Shown in pieces: positions 33,230 through 42,997 of a DNA stretch of 64,000 bases; the stretch's first letter is position 1, and each line of letters opens with the position of its first letter. The notes beneath the pieces are model-generated. The model was not told the DNA's origin and did no database searches. It was given only the letters and a program-made list of their open reading frames with translations. The position numbers and the translations under genes were made by a program. Origin of the DNA: DASXMT01 sp963803065. GTDB taxonomy: Bacteria; Actinomycetota; Acidimicrobiia; Acidimicrobiales; RAAP-2. The stretch spans positions 124,001 to 188,000 of the forward strand of contig CAWDKW010000005.1 in NCBI GenBank assembly GCA_963803065.1, written 5' to 3'.

Positions 33230-33837
33230 CCCGGCGGGCGCACACCGTGATGGACAGTCCCGTGGGCCCGCTCACGTTGGTGGCCGCCGACGGCGAGCTG
33301 TGCGGCCTCTACATGACCGGGCAACGGCACCGGCCCTCCGGCATGGCCGGGCAACGGCACCGGCCCTCCGGCATGGCCGGGCAACGGCACCGGCCCTCCG
33401 GCATGGCCGGGCAACGGCACCGGCCCTCCGGCATGGCCGGGCAACGGCACCGGCCATACGGGGAGATCTTCGGCGAGGCCGACGCCGACGCCTTCGCCGA
33501 AGCCATCGAGCAGGTCGAGGAGTACTTCGCCGGAAGCCGAACCCAGTTCGACCTGCCGTTGGCCCCCGTGGGCACCGAGTTCCAACAGCGCGTCTGGCGA
33601 GCCCTGCTCTCGATTCCCTACGGCCGGACCGTCACCTATGGACAGATCGCCGCGCAGATCGCGAGCCCGGCCGCGTCCCGTGCAGTGGGCCTGGCCAACG
33701 GGCGCAACCCGATCGGCATCATCGTGCCCTGCCATCGCGTCGTCGGCTCCACCGGCCGTCTCACCGGCTACGGCGGCGGGCTCGACCGCAAGCAGTTCCT
33801 GCTCGACTTCGAACGAGAAGTCGCCTCCGGGCAGTAG
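33226..33837 (+). CDS. ogt: Methylated-DNA-protein-cysteine methyltransferase with internal repeat
   Basis: 203 residues. The active-site Cys is in IIVPCHRVVGSTG and the DNA-binding helix in RAVGLANGRNP. It transfers the alkyl group from O6-alkylguanine to itself. Five 10-residue units (MAGQRHRPSG) interrupt the N-terminal domain at residues 30-79, whereas typical Ogt proteins of about 160 residues have one such stretch. The insertion keeps the frame. It is translationally coupled to the Ada/AlkA gene. Confidence 0.93.
   Translation: MTRRAHTVMDSPVGPLTLVAADGELCGLYMTGQRHRPSGMAGQRHRPSGMAGQRHRPSGMAGQRHRPSGMAGQRHRPYGEIFGEADADAFAEAIEQVEEYFAGSRTQFDLPLAPVGTEFQQRVWRALLSIPYGRTVTYGQIAAQIASPAASRAVGLANGRNPIGIIVPCHRVVGSTGRLTGYGGGLDRKQFLLDFEREVASGQ
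33313..33462. repeat. 30-bp in-frame tandem repeat, 5 copies, inside ogt
   Basis: Five head-to-tail 30-base units starting at 33313, 33343, 33373, 33403 and 33433. The middle ones are identical; the first and last carry single changes. The multiple of three preserves the reading frame. Confidence 0.95.
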
Positions 33838-33922
33838 CCGGGCCACGGGTGGCGGGCTCCCGGCGGAGCCGGGTTGACCGCAGTGGGGGATTGGTCATGC
33901 CCGGGACCGGGCACATAGCTTG

Positions 33923-34594
33923 GTGGCGGTGGGCGACGGGGGCACTTCGTACTGGCAGACCGAGGCCCAGGACGAGGTGATGCAGGACGAGCACGTCTTC
34001 GTCTGGAAGGTGCTGCTCGGGAGCGTCACCGACGAACTGGCCGGCGCCCGGGTGCTCGATGTCGGGTGCAACCGTGGGGGCTTCCTGCGGCTGGCCTACG
34101 ACGAGTGGGGGATCGGCGAGGGGCGTGGCTACGACCCGGCATCGTCGGCGATCGCCGACGCCCGACGTCTCGCCGGTCCTCGGCCGTTGCTGTTCGAGGT
34201 GGGCGACCGGGTCCCCGCCGGCTGGGGGGACTGCGACGTCGCCTTCAGCCACGAGGTCCTGTACCTGATCCACGATCTCGGTGCCCATGCCGCCGACGTG
34301 TTCGCCGCCCTCGCTCCTGGAGGTTCCTACTACGCGGTGATGGGCATGCACGCCGCCAGCCCGACCATGTTCGAGTGGCATCGAGATCATGCCGAGGAAC
34401 TGTCCCTTCCTCGGCTCTACGAACTCGACGAGGTGGTCGTGGCGTTCGCCGGGACCGGTTTCGAGGCGGCCGCCTCCCGACTGAACGTAGGGTTCGTGCC
34501 CCTGGCCCACCCCGATCCCGCCGTGTTGCAGTGGCTCGAGTACTACAACGAGACCAAGGTCCTGTTCCGCTTCACCCGCCCGCCGGGCCCGTAG
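33923..34594 (+). CDS. Class I SAM-dependent methyltransferase
   Basis: About 223 residues. SAM-binding motif I is in VLDVGCNRGGFLRL, the acidic end of the second strand is in YDPASS, and motif IV-like DVAFSHEVLYLIHD follows. No target-specific domain is visible. Start among TTG 33920, GTG 33923 and GTG 33929 is uncertain. Confidence 0.8.
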   Translation: MAVGDGGTSYWQTEAQDEVMQDEHVFVWKVLLGSVTDELAGARVLDVGCNRGGFLRLAYDEWGIGEGRGYDPASSAIADARRLAGPRPLLFEVGDRVPAGWGDCDVAFSHEVLYLIHDLGAHAADVFAALAPGGSYYAVMGMHAASPTMFEWHRDHAEELSLPRLYELDEVVVAFAGTGFEAAASRLNVGFVPLAHPDPAVLQWLEYYNETKVLFRFTRPPGP

Positions 34595-34654
34595 CCGCCC
34601 GGCCGGCCGGGCCTTCCGGGCCCCGCCCCGACCTGGGACATCAGGCCCATTTCT

Positions 34655-34688
34655 GTAACACGTTGCATTTTATTCGGATGCGTGTTAC
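34655..34688. promoter_or_regulatory. Inverted repeat upstream of the LLM monooxygenase
   Basis: GTAACACG (34655-34662) and CGTGTTAC (34681-34688) are perfect 8-base arms with an AT-rich 18-base spacer, 70 bases before the gene. This resembles a TetR-type operator placed over a promoter. The regulator is not identified. Confidence 0.5.
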
Positions 34689-34758
34689 CGTCGCCACCTC
34701 GCCCCGTATCGGGGAGCGATTCGCAGCAGTGGGACACCGAGCGAGGAGCCGACAGCCC

Positions 34759-35979
34759 ATGGAATTCGGAGTGTTTCTCAACGGCTACGTGCCGGGTCCG
34801 GCCGCCTTCGACCCCGCCAGCGAGCACGAGATGTTCAAGCGGGAGACCAACTACGTCATCCACGCCGACAAGTACAACTGGAAGTACGCCTGGCTGGGCG
34901 AGCATCACTCGCTGACCGAGTACAGCCACCTGTCCGCCCCCGAGGTGGTCATGGGCTACCTGGCCCGCGCCACCGAGCAGATCCATGTGGGCACCGGCAT
35001 CATGAACCTCTCGCCCCGGGTCAACCATCCCGTGCGCTGTGCCGAGCGGGTCACCGTTCTCGACCACATGACCGAGGGGCGCTTCGAGTGGGGGACGGGC
35101 CGGGGTGCGGGCAGCCACGAGATCGCCGCCTTCAACATCTTGGACAAGAACTCGACCAAGGCCGAGTGGAACGAGGTGATCCGGGAGATCCCCCGGATGT
35201 GGGAGGAGCGCGACTACACGTTCGAGGGCGAGCACTTCACCGTCCCGACGCCCCACAACATCCTGCCCAAGCCGTATGGATCGGGTCATCCCCCCATCTG
35301 GGTGGGCTGTGGCAACCCGGGCACCTTCACCCAGGCCGGTCAGCTGGGAATCGGCGCCATCGCCTTCAACTTCGAACCCATCTACAACCTCCAGGGCCGC
35401 ATCGACGCCTACAAGGAGGGCATCGCCAACTGCACCGAGCCACTTGGCCAGTACGTGAACGACAACATCATGATGACCAACGCGGTCATCTGCATGAGCG
35501 ACCGGAACAAGGCCCGGGAGATCGCCCTGCGCCCCGGGCGCGGCTACCTGTACTCGATGGTGTGCAACTACCACGACACCATCCCGCACCTGGATGGCAT
35601 CCCGGTGTGGCCGGAGCCGCCCGTCTCGGTGGCCAACGAGGAGATGCTCGACGCCCTCATCGAGGGCGGCTGGCTGCTGTGCGGCGAGCCCGACGAGGTG
35701 GCAGAGCAGGTGGCCAAGTACGAGACGGTCGGCTGCGACCAGCTGGTCTTCGGGCTCCCTTCCGACTCGCTGGCCGAGGACGAGGTGTACGAGATGCTCG
35801 AGCTCTTCGGGTCGAAGGTCATACCCCACTTCGACTCGGACCCGGTCCACTCCACCACCCGCTACCGCAAGAACGCGGTCCGCAAGTACCCCGACTTCAC
35901 CTTCCCGATCCCCGAGATCTCCGTCGAGGTGCTGCCGACCAACGCCCAGATCCAGCTCGACGGCACCCGCACCCCCTGA
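34759..35979 (+). CDS. LLM-class flavin/F420-dependent monooxygenase
   Basis: 406 residues. Luciferase-like signature: MEFGVFLNGYV, WLGEHHSLTEYSHLSAPEVVMGYLA, VGTGIMNLSPRVNHPVRCAERVTVLDH, GRFEWGTGRGAGSHE. This larger subgroup is usually annotated as alkane- or limonene-type monooxygenases of actinobacterial catabolism. An upstream palindrome suggests ligand-regulated expression. Confidence 0.9.
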   Translation: MEFGVFLNGYVPGPAAFDPASEHEMFKRETNYVIHADKYNWKYAWLGEHHSLTEYSHLSAPEVVMGYLARATEQIHVGTGIMNLSPRVNHPVRCAERVTVLDHMTEGRFEWGTGRGAGSHEIAAFNILDKNSTKAEWNEVIREIPRMWEERDYTFEGEHFTVPTPHNILPKPYGSGHPPIWVGCGNPGTFTQAGQLGIGAIAFNFEPIYNLQGRIDAYKEGIANCTEPLGQYVNDNIMMTNAVICMSDRNKAREIALRPGRGYLYSMVCNYHDTIPHLDGIPVWPEPPVSVANEEMLDALIEGGWLLCGEPDEVAEQVAKYETVGCDQLVFGLPSDSLAEDEVYEMLELFGSKVIPHFDSDPVHSTTRYRKNAVRKYPDFTFPIPEISVEVLPTNAQIQLDGTRTP

Positions 35980-36119
35980 GCCCCGGAGACGCACGGCCGC
36001 ACGTCTCGGCATCCGTGCGCGGGCGAAAACCCCGCCGGGAGACCGGGACAAGCGATTCTCCCTCGTCGAGCCGGGTCGTCCTGCTGGCCGTTCACGGGGC
36101 GACCCGATCCCCGAGCGCC

Positions 36120-38261
36120 TCATCGGTGGGGCGGCCTGTTCTCATCACGCAGGAGGAGAACCGAATAGTCCTCGATCCGGGCCGTATCTCCAGGCTTCAA
36201 AGGGCTGCCGGCCACAACGCCCGGGGACGTGACCGGGGCGGCGGTGTCGAGGACCGTGACCCATGAGGGTTGTTGGCCGACCGTCGGCAGCACGAAATCG
36301 AGCGGCTGCTCCCAGCTGTTGACGATCACCAGGAAGTCGTCGTCGAAGAGCAGCCGACCGTCGGCATCGACGTCGGGGTCGTCGTCCCCGTCGAGATAGA
36401 CGGCCAGACTTCGCGTCGACGGATTCGCCCAGTCTTCTTGGGCCATCGGCGTCCCTCCGGTTGTGAACCACTGGAGCTCGTTGGCTTCGACCCCACTGAG
36501 AAACCTGCGTCGACGAAACACCGGATGGGCGAGCCGGATGGCCACCAGCTGTTTGGTGAAGGCCAGGAGATCGGCGTCGACTGAGCTCCAATCGAACCAG
36601 TTCACCTCGTTGTCCTGGCAGTAGGCATTGTTGTTGCCGCCCTGGGTACGGCCCAACTCGTCACCGCCCAGCATCAGGGGGATGCCGAACGACAGGAGCA
36701 ACGTCGTCAGCAGCGACCGGGCGCGCCGGGACCTCAGCGCCCGAACCACCGGGTCGTCGCTCGGTCCCTCGACCCCGCTGTTCCACGAACGGTTGTCATC
36801 GCTGCCGTCGCGGTTGCTCTCGCCGTTGGCCTCGTTGTGCTTGGTGTCGTAGGACACCAAGTCGGCAAGTGTGAATCCGTCGTGCACGGTGATGAGGTTG
36901 ACCGATGACGTGGGCCGGCGACCGTGACCGCCGTACATGTCCGACGATCCGGCCAGACGGGTGGCAAAGTCGGAAGCCATGCCACCGGTCCCACGCCAGA
37001 AGTCACGCATGGTGTCGCGGTACTTCCCATTCCACTCCCGCCACAGGGGCGGGAACCGTCCAACGTCGTAGCTGTCGGTCTGGCCGACGTCCCATGGTTC
37101 GGCGATCAGCTTGACTCGTGAGACCACCGGGTCCTGAGAGACCATGTCGAAGAAGGCCGAAGCTTGGTCGAAGGAACCCTCCTGGCGAGCCAAGGACGGC
37201 GCCAAGTCGAATCGGAAGCCATCGACCCCCATCTCTGTGACCCAATAGCGCAGTGAGTCCATGATGAGACCGAGGGCTACGGGATCTCCGGCATTGAGCG
37301 AGTTGCCGCACCCGGTGGTGTCCAGGTAGTGAGCGCCGTCTGGGGCCAGCCGGTAATAGGCCCGATTGTCCAAACCGCGAAAGGAGAGGGTCGGCCCGTA
37401 CTCGCTTGCCTCCGCGGTGTGGTTGAAGACCACATCGATGAGCACCTCGATACCAACGCTGTGCAGGGCATCCACCATGGCCTGGAACTCAGGGACCTGG
37501 CCCCCGTGCCGTCCGGCACGCACCGCGGCCGAGTAGGCGTGATGGGGAGCGAAGTAGCCGATGGTGTTGTAGCCCCAGTAGTTGGTGAGGCCCTTCTCGA
37601 GGAGGAACGCCTCCGGTACGGACTCGTGGATCGGGAGCAGCTCGACGGCGGTCACCCCCAACTCGACCAGGTGCGAAAGTGCGGACTCGTGGGCCAGGCC
37701 GCTAAAGGTTCCCCGCAGGTCTTCGGGCACACCCGGGTGGCGCATCGTGAAGCCCTTGACGTGCACCTCGTAGATGAGGGTGTCGGCATAGCGATGTTCG
37801 GGACGTGGGTGACGCCACTGATAGCTCGGGTCGACCACCAGGCTCTTGGGCATATGCGACGCTGAATCCAGGTCACTGGGCAGATCGGGATCGCCGTCTC
37901 GGTATCCGAGCACTTCGGGACCGAAGTGAACGCTTCCCCGCACGGCGCGAGCATAGGGATCGATCAGGAGTTTGGCCGGGTTCGATCGGAGGCCGGCGCT
38001 CGGTTGGTAGGGCCCGCTGACCCGATAGCCGTAGGCCTGGCCGGGGCCGACGCTTGGAACGAAGCCGTGCCAGATCCCGCCGTCACACTCGGGAAGGGCG
38101 AGCCGGGTCTCTTCGCCGTTGGGGTCGAACAGGCACAGTGCGACCTGTTCGGCGTCGGAAGCGAACACGGCGAAGTTGGTGCCGTCCTCGGTGGGCGTGG
38201 CACCCGTCGGGTACCAATTTCCGGGCTGGATGGGAGTCACCGCAGGTCGTTCGAGGTCCAT
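36120..38261 (-). CDS. glgX: Glycogen debranching enzyme GlgX
   Basis: 713 residues. An N-terminal CBM48 domain (WYPTGATPTEDGTNFAVFASDA) leads to a GH13 barrel. Catalytic Asp is in VDGFRFDLAPSL, Glu in LIAEPWDVG and the transition-state Asp in TVHDGFTLAD. It hydrolyses alpha-1,6 branches of limit dextrins. It begins 8 bases after the GH63 gene ends, so the two share an operon. Confidence 0.95.
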   Translation of the reverse strand: MDLERPAVTPIQPGNWYPTGATPTEDGTNFAVFASDAEQVALCLFDPNGEETRLALPECDGGIWHGFVPSVGPGQAYGYRVSGPYQPSAGLRSNPAKLLIDPYARAVRGSVHFGPEVLGYRDGDPDLPSDLDSASHMPKSLVVDPSYQWRHPRPEHRYADTLIYEVHVKGFTMRHPGVPEDLRGTFSGLAHESALSHLVELGVTAVELLPIHESVPEAFLLEKGLTNYWGYNTIGYFAPHHAYSAAVRAGRHGGQVPEFQAMVDALHSVGIEVLIDVVFNHTAEASEYGPTLSFRGLDNRAYYRLAPDGAHYLDTTGCGNSLNAGDPVALGLIMDSLRYWVTEMGVDGFRFDLAPSLARQEGSFDQASAFFDMVSQDPVVSRVKLIAEPWDVGQTDSYDVGRFPPLWREWNGKYRDTMRDFWRGTGGMASDFATRLAGSSDMYGGHGRRPTSSVNLITVHDGFTLADLVSYDTKHNEANGESNRDGSDDNRSWNSGVEGPSDDPVVRALRSRRARSLLTTLLLSFGIPLMLGGDELGRTQGGNNNAYCQDNEVNWFDWSSVDADLLAFTKQLVAIRLAHPVFRRRRFLSGVEANELQWFTTGGTPMAQEDWANPSTRSLAVYLDGDDDPDVDADGRLLFDDDFLVIVNSWEQPLDFVLPTVGQQPSWVTVLDTAAPVTSPGVVAGSPLKPGDTARIEDYSVLLLRDENRPPHR

Positions 38262-38268
38262 CTCTCGG

Positions 38269-40968
38269 CTACTCGGTGGTCTCGGCTACCCGGTGGGCGA
38301 CATCGGCCAGTGAGAGCACGCCGGGAGCATGGATGCGACGGATCTGGTCGGCGACCAAGCCCGTCCAACCGGTCTGGTGGGTGGCGCCCAGCCCGGCGCC
38401 GGTATCGCCATGGAAATACTCGTTGAACAGGATATTGTCCTTCCACCGAGGGTCGGTCTGCATCTTCTCGTAGTTCCCGAAACAAGGGCGGCGGCCGTCC
38501 TCGTCGACGAGGAAGAGTGAGATGGTCCGCTTGCGCAGCTCCGAGGCGATGTCGATGAAGGAGAGCCGGTTGTCCGAACCGGTGGGGTAGTCAACCCGAA
38601 CGTCGTCGCCGAGAAAATGGCCATAGCGATCGAGGGCGCTGCACACCAAGTAGTTCAGGGGATACCACACCGGTCCTCGCCAGTTGGAGTTCCCACCGAA
38701 CATGGAGGTCGTCGATTCGGCCGGCTCGTAGTCGACGGTGGCGTCCACTCCCTCGACCTCGAGAACATACGGGTGCTGGCGATGGTACGCGGACAGGGCT
38801 CTCAGTCCGTGGTTGGACAGGAACTGTTGTTCGTCGAGGAGCCGGGTCATCAGGGCCAGCACCTGGTTGACGCCCACCACGCCCATGAGGAGCTGCCGGT
38901 TGCCCGGCTCGCCCCGGACCAGGCCCTCTTTGGCCAGCGCATCGAGGTCGAGGCCTTTGAAGTGGGAGGAGAAGCTCTTGCCGATCTGCTGCGCCCGATC
39001 GAGCATGGCTTGGTCGACGACGCCCGAGGCCAGCATGGGGATGATGCCGACCATGGAGTGGACCTTCATTGTCATCTGTGTGCCGTCGGGCAGCCGGAGC
39101 CGGTCAAAGTACATGGCCTCTGTTTCGTCGTAGAGGCCCAGACTGTCCATGGCGTCCGCTATCAAGGCGAAGTGCTCGGCGAACTTGATGACCAAGTCGG
39201 TGGCCGGGCGCTGCCCGGCCCGGTTGAGTATCGATGCGATGGTGCCGAGCGAGAGCGCGTACATGCCCATCCAACCGGTGGCGTCCGCTTGTTGGAGCAG
39301 ACCCCCCGTCGGCAGGTGGGAACGGTCGATCGGGCCGATGTTGTCGAGACCGAGAAACCCACCCTCGAACAAGTTGGAGCCGTCGGAGTCTTGGCGGTTG
39401 ACCCACCAGTTGAAGTTGACCATGAGCTTGTCGAGCACCCGGCTGAGGAAATCGAGGTCGCTCCCACCGTCGATGGCGAACACCTCCAGAGCGGCCCACG
39501 CCTGGACAGGAGGGTTCACGTCCCCGAAGTCCCACTCGTAGGCCGGAAGCGCGCCATTGGGGTGCTGGAACCACTCGCGGCACACCAGGATCAATTGGTA
39601 CTTGGCGAACGCCGGGTCCACGTGGGCAAGGGAGATGCAGTGGAAGGCCAGATCCCAGGAGGCAAACCAGGGATATTCCCACTTGTCGGGCATGGACATG
39701 ATGTCGAAGGCTCTCAGATGCCGCCAGCGAGCGTTGCGAGCGGCGGCGCGCCCCTCTGGAGGCGGTGGTTGGGCCGGGTCGCCGTCCAGCCATCGACCGA
39801 CGTCATAGAAATAGAACTGCTTGCTCCACAGCAGTCCGGAAAAAGCCTGGCGCATCACCAGGGCCTCGTCCTCGCCGCAGGTCGGTCCGGTGAGCTCGTC
39901 ATAGAACTCGTCCGCCTCGGCCCGGCGCGCCGACACGACCGAGTCGAATCCGGACCCGAGGAGGTTGTCGAGCGCTGGACGACGTTTCCCCTTCGGCCGG
40001 AGCCGAAGCTTGAGCGTGACCGTTTCGCCCGGCTCGACGCCGATCCGGTACCAGTAGGACGCTTTTGTGCCGACCTGTTCGGGATTGACCGTGGCCGTCC
40101 CGTGAACCACATGATCGTTGATGCCGTCTTTGGGAAATGCGGTGAAGGGCTCGCTACCGAACAGGCGGGCTGTATTGGTCTCGTTCTCACAGAACAGCAG
40201 CTCGGGAGCGGCGCCGTCGGGACCCGACGCAGCCACCAGCTCAAGGGGTCCAAGCCATGGATGGTCTATCCGGAGGGCGCCGTTCTCGACGGCCATGGTT
40301 GGCCTTTCGGCGTCGAAGTCCCATGACCACGTGTTTCGGAACCACGCGGTCGGGAGTACGTGCAATGAATCGGCCTCGGGGCCGGCATTGGTGATCTCGA
40401 TCTCCATCAGAAGGTCGGTCGGGCTTGCCTTGGCGTAGTGGGTCTCGACCACCCAATACCGGTCCTCGTCGAACACTCCTGTGTCCAAGAGCTCGTACTC
40501 AGGTTCAAACTTGCTACGCCGGCCGTTCTCGAGGCGCAGTTCCTCGTACGGGAAGGCCGCCTGCGGGTAGTGGTAGCGCCAGCGGTTCCACGCGTGGCTG
40601 GGGACGGCATCGAGATACCACCAGTATTCCTTGGCGTCCTCGCCGTGGTTGGCCTCGGAACCGTTCAGGCCAAACAACCGCTCCTTCAGGATCGGGTCTC
40701 GCCCGTTCCAGAGGGCGAGGCCGAGGCACATCTGCTGCTCGACGTCCGAGAAGCCGGCCAGACCGTCCTCCCCCCACCGGTAGGCACGAGATCGTGCGTG
40801 GTCGTGGGGGAGGTAGCTCCAGGCCTCGCCGTCGGCGCTGTAGTCCTCTCGGACGGTGCCCCACTGGCGCTCGCTCACATAGGGCCCCCACCAGTACCAG
40901 TCGCTTGCGGTCCGAAGACCGTCTTCCAGGTGGCCGAAGCCGGCAGCACGATCCCGTTCGGCACCCAT
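38269..40968 (-). CDS. GH63-family glucosidase (MGH-like)
   Basis: 899 residues. The N-terminus (WYWWGPYVSERQWGTVREDYS) and the (alpha/alpha)6-barrel segments (KWEYPWFASWDLAFHC; GYL-like FEGGFLGLDNIGPIDRS; NSNWRGPVWYPLNYL; FNEYFHGDTGAGLGATHQTGW) match bacterial GH63 proteins. These act on glucosylglycerate, mannosylglycerate or alpha-glucosides. Paired with GlgX it points to storage-glycan or compatible-solute turnover. The exact substrate is unknown. Confidence 0.9.
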   Translation of the reverse strand: MGAERDRAAGFGHLEDGLRTASDWYWWGPYVSERQWGTVREDYSADGEAWSYLPHDHARSRAYRWGEDGLAGFSDVEQQMCLGLALWNGRDPILKERLFGLNGSEANHGEDAKEYWWYLDAVPSHAWNRWRYHYPQAAFPYEELRLENGRRSKFEPEYELLDTGVFDEDRYWVVETHYAKASPTDLLMEIEITNAGPEADSLHVLPTAWFRNTWSWDFDAERPTMAVENGALRIDHPWLGPLELVAASGPDGAAPELLFCENETNTARLFGSEPFTAFPKDGINDHVVHGTATVNPEQVGTKASYWYRIGVEPGETVTLKLRLRPKGKRRPALDNLLGSGFDSVVSARRAEADEFYDELTGPTCGEDEALVMRQAFSGLLWSKQFYFYDVGRWLDGDPAQPPPPEGRAAARNARWRHLRAFDIMSMPDKWEYPWFASWDLAFHCISLAHVDPAFAKYQLILVCREWFQHPNGALPAYEWDFGDVNPPVQAWAALEVFAIDGGSDLDFLSRVLDKLMVNFNWWVNRQDSDGSNLFEGGFLGLDNIGPIDRSHLPTGGLLQQADATGWMGMYALSLGTIASILNRAGQRPATDLVIKFAEHFALIADAMDSLGLYDETEAMYFDRLRLPDGTQMTMKVHSMVGIIPMLASGVVDQAMLDRAQQIGKSFSSHFKGLDLDALAKEGLVRGEPGNRQLLMGVVGVNQVLALMTRLLDEQQFLSNHGLRALSAYHRQHPYVLEVEGVDATVDYEPAESTTSMFGGNSNWRGPVWYPLNYLVCSALDRYGHFLGDDVRVDYPTGSDNRLSFIDIASELRKRTISLFLVDEDGRRPCFGNYEKMQTDPRWKDNILFNEYFHGDTGAGLGATHQTGWTGLVADQIRRIHAPGVLSLADVAHRVAETTE

Positions 40969-41249
40969 CGTTGCGCAACTCCTTTGTCCAAACGGTCACA
41001 TCGGCACCCCGCTTGCGGCTCGCTGAGGATTCGATCCGCACATCGAAAGACGCCGAGGCACTCGTTGCCGAGCATGAACGGAATGTGCCGCTCATCAGGG
41101 TTTCTTATCAGGCCAACGTGACTATCGAGTGACCGGACGATGGACGTTGCGTGAAATCGGCGGGCCAAGCGTCGGGCGCCGTCCATCAGCACTCGAAGGA
41201 TCGCTGTCTGCTGCCCATGCCAGTGGTGTCTGCTGCGCCATCATGGGTC

Positions 41250-41960
41250 ATGGCTGACGTGACGATCCCGACCCCCGGTGTGCTCGGCGCTTACCTGGCC
41301 GTGCCGAAAGCAGGGGGACCATGGCCAGGTGTGGTTGTCATCCACGACGCGTTCGGAATGAGCACCGACCTGAGAAAGCAGGCGGACTGGTTGGCGCGGG
41401 AGGGATACCTGGCCGCAGCCCCGGACCTCTATCACGGAGGTAACAAGCTCACATGCATGCGGAAGGCCATCAAGGACGCGTTGGCCCGCAAAGGTCGAGC
41501 CTTCGATGACTTGGAGGCCACGCGAGCGTGGCTGGCCGAACGAGAAGACTGCACTGGCCGGATCGGGGTCATCGGATACTGCATGGGCGGCGGTTTCGCG
41601 TTGCTCCTCGCGCCCCGCCCCGGCTTTTCGGCGTCGAGCGTGAACTACGGCGGCGTCCCGAAAGACGCCGACGACCTGCTGCGAGGAGCCTGCCCGGTCA
41701 TCGGAAGCTACGGCGCCAACGATCGCTCGCTCCGCTCGGCGCCGGGGCGTCTCGAGAAGGCGCTGCAAGCCAACGGCGTTGACCACGACGTGAAGGTCTA
41801 CGCCGACGCTGGGCACTCATTTCTGAACGATCACGATCCGAACGAGGTCTCGACCATCTTCAAGGTCCTGGCGAAGCTATCCGGCTCGGAGTTTCATGAG
41901 CCCTCAGCGTCCGACGCTCGGAAGCGCATCGTCGCGTTCTTCGACAAGCATTTGAAATGA
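41250..41960 (+). CDS. Dienelactone hydrolase family protein
   Basis: About 236 residues. Catalytic Cys nucleophile in IGYCMGGGFALL, Asp in YGANDRSL and His in DAGHSFLNDH form the dienelactone-hydrolase triad. The family opens lactones in chlorocatechol breakdown but has many other substrates. ATG 41250 gives the typical N-terminus (MADVTIPTP). Confidence 0.88.
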   Translation: MADVTIPTPGVLGAYLAVPKAGGPWPGVVVIHDAFGMSTDLRKQADWLAREGYLAAAPDLYHGGNKLTCMRKAIKDALARKGRAFDDLEATRAWLAEREDCTGRIGVIGYCMGGGFALLLAPRPGFSASSVNYGGVPKDADDLLRGACPVIGSYGANDRSLRSAPGRLEKALQANGVDHDVKVYADAGHSFLNDHDPNEVSTIFKVLAKLSGSEFHEPSASDARKRIVAFFDKHLK

Positions 41961-42022
41961 ACCCATGGGCCTTCAACCAGGTGTTGGTCCCGGCCCTCAC
42001 AAGCGGACGTACGACCGCTGTC

Positions 42023-42535
42023 TCACCCGTGGGGCCCCACCGCTGGGGTCGCTGCTCGTTCGAGGAGGAGTCGTGCCGCCTCCTCCTGTTCCATTGGCGG
42101 GCCGATGTTGGTGATGCCGTGATCGGCGAAGGCGCGGTTGAGCTCTTCGACGGTCGGGCCCGGCGTGGCACTCGGCACGTCGCTGTTGACGGCGGGTCGC
42201 CCGATCTGGTGCACCGCCGCGAGGAAGCTGTCGTCGGCGTGGACCATGAGGACTCGGGCCGGGCCCCCCAGCACCCGGAAGGTGTGGGGCACGCCGGCGG
42301 GGAACTGCACCCAGCTCCCCGGGCGGGCCTCCCACACCTTCTCGCCGCAGCGGACCACCATGTGGCCCTCGAGCAGGTAGAAGCTGTCATCGACGGCGGC
42401 GTGGACGTGGGCCGGCGGGGAGGCGCCATCGGGGAGGACGCCTTCGGCCACCGTCACCGGGCTGTCCGGATCGGTCAGCTCCTCGATCAGCATCCCGAGG
42501 AAGAGCCACTGACGCGGCCGTGCTGTGGGGGCCAT
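42023..42535 (-). CDS. Cupin-domain protein
   Basis: 170 residues. A single cupin barrel: PPAHVHAAVDDSFYLLEGHMVV carries the metal-binding His/His/Glu-type positions, and PAGVPHTFRVLGG the second motif. A helical tail follows. It starts one base beyond the stop of the second cupin gene. Small-molecule enzyme or sensor of unknown ligand. Confidence 0.85.
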   Translation of the reverse strand: MAPTARPRQWLFLGMLIEELTDPDSPVTVAEGVLPDGASPPAHVHAAVDDSFYLLEGHMVVRCGEKVWEARPGSWVQFPAGVPHTFRVLGGPARVLMVHADDSFLAAVHQIGRPAVNSDVPSATPGPTVEELNRAFADHGITNIGPPMEQEEAARLLLERAATPAVGPHG

Positions 42536-42536
42536 G

Positions 42537-42896
42537 TCAGGGCATCCCGGCGCCGGCGTTGTCGCCGGTCGGGATGAAGTCGACGGTCACGCACGGCTCG
42601 TCCCCGACGACCCAGGCGTCGTGGCCGGGGCCCACCAGATGGGCGTCCCCCGGACCGAGTTCCAGCTCGCGGCCGTCGTCCATGACCACGTGGAAACGGC
42701 CGGAGACCACATAGGACATGTGGGTACCCTGGCAGCTGTCGGTCCCGACGACCGGCTTCACGTCGGTGGACCACCTCCAGCCGGGTCGGAACTCGGCTCG
42801 CCCGAGCGTGAACCCGGTCAGGTTGACCAGGCTGACCTCGCCGTGCTCGAAGCTGCGCTTGTCGTCCGGCGTGGCGATGTTCTTGGACTCCAGCAT
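42537..42896 (-). CDS. Cupin-domain protein
   Basis: 119 residues with one cupin: FRPGWRWSTDVKP, THMSYVVSGRFHVVMDDGRE and GPGHDAWVVGDEPCVTVDF. A GGAGG site precedes the ATG at 42896. The gene is directly upstream of the other cupin and just downstream of the LuxR-type regulator on the same strand, which may control both. Confidence 0.85.
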   Translation of the reverse strand: MLESKNIATPDDKRSFEHGEVSLVNLTGFTLGRAEFRPGWRWSTDVKPVVGTDSCQGTHMSYVVSGRFHVVMDDGRELELGPGDAHLVGPGHDAWVVGDEPCVTVDFIPTGDNAGAGMP

Positions 42897-42997
42897 GGTT
42901 TTCCTCCCTCGCTCTCCGCTGTCGCGGGCCTCGGGACAAGGTTGCGCTACCGGCGGCCACGGCGCATCGGTGAGACCACGTAGAGGTGGCCGAGCGC

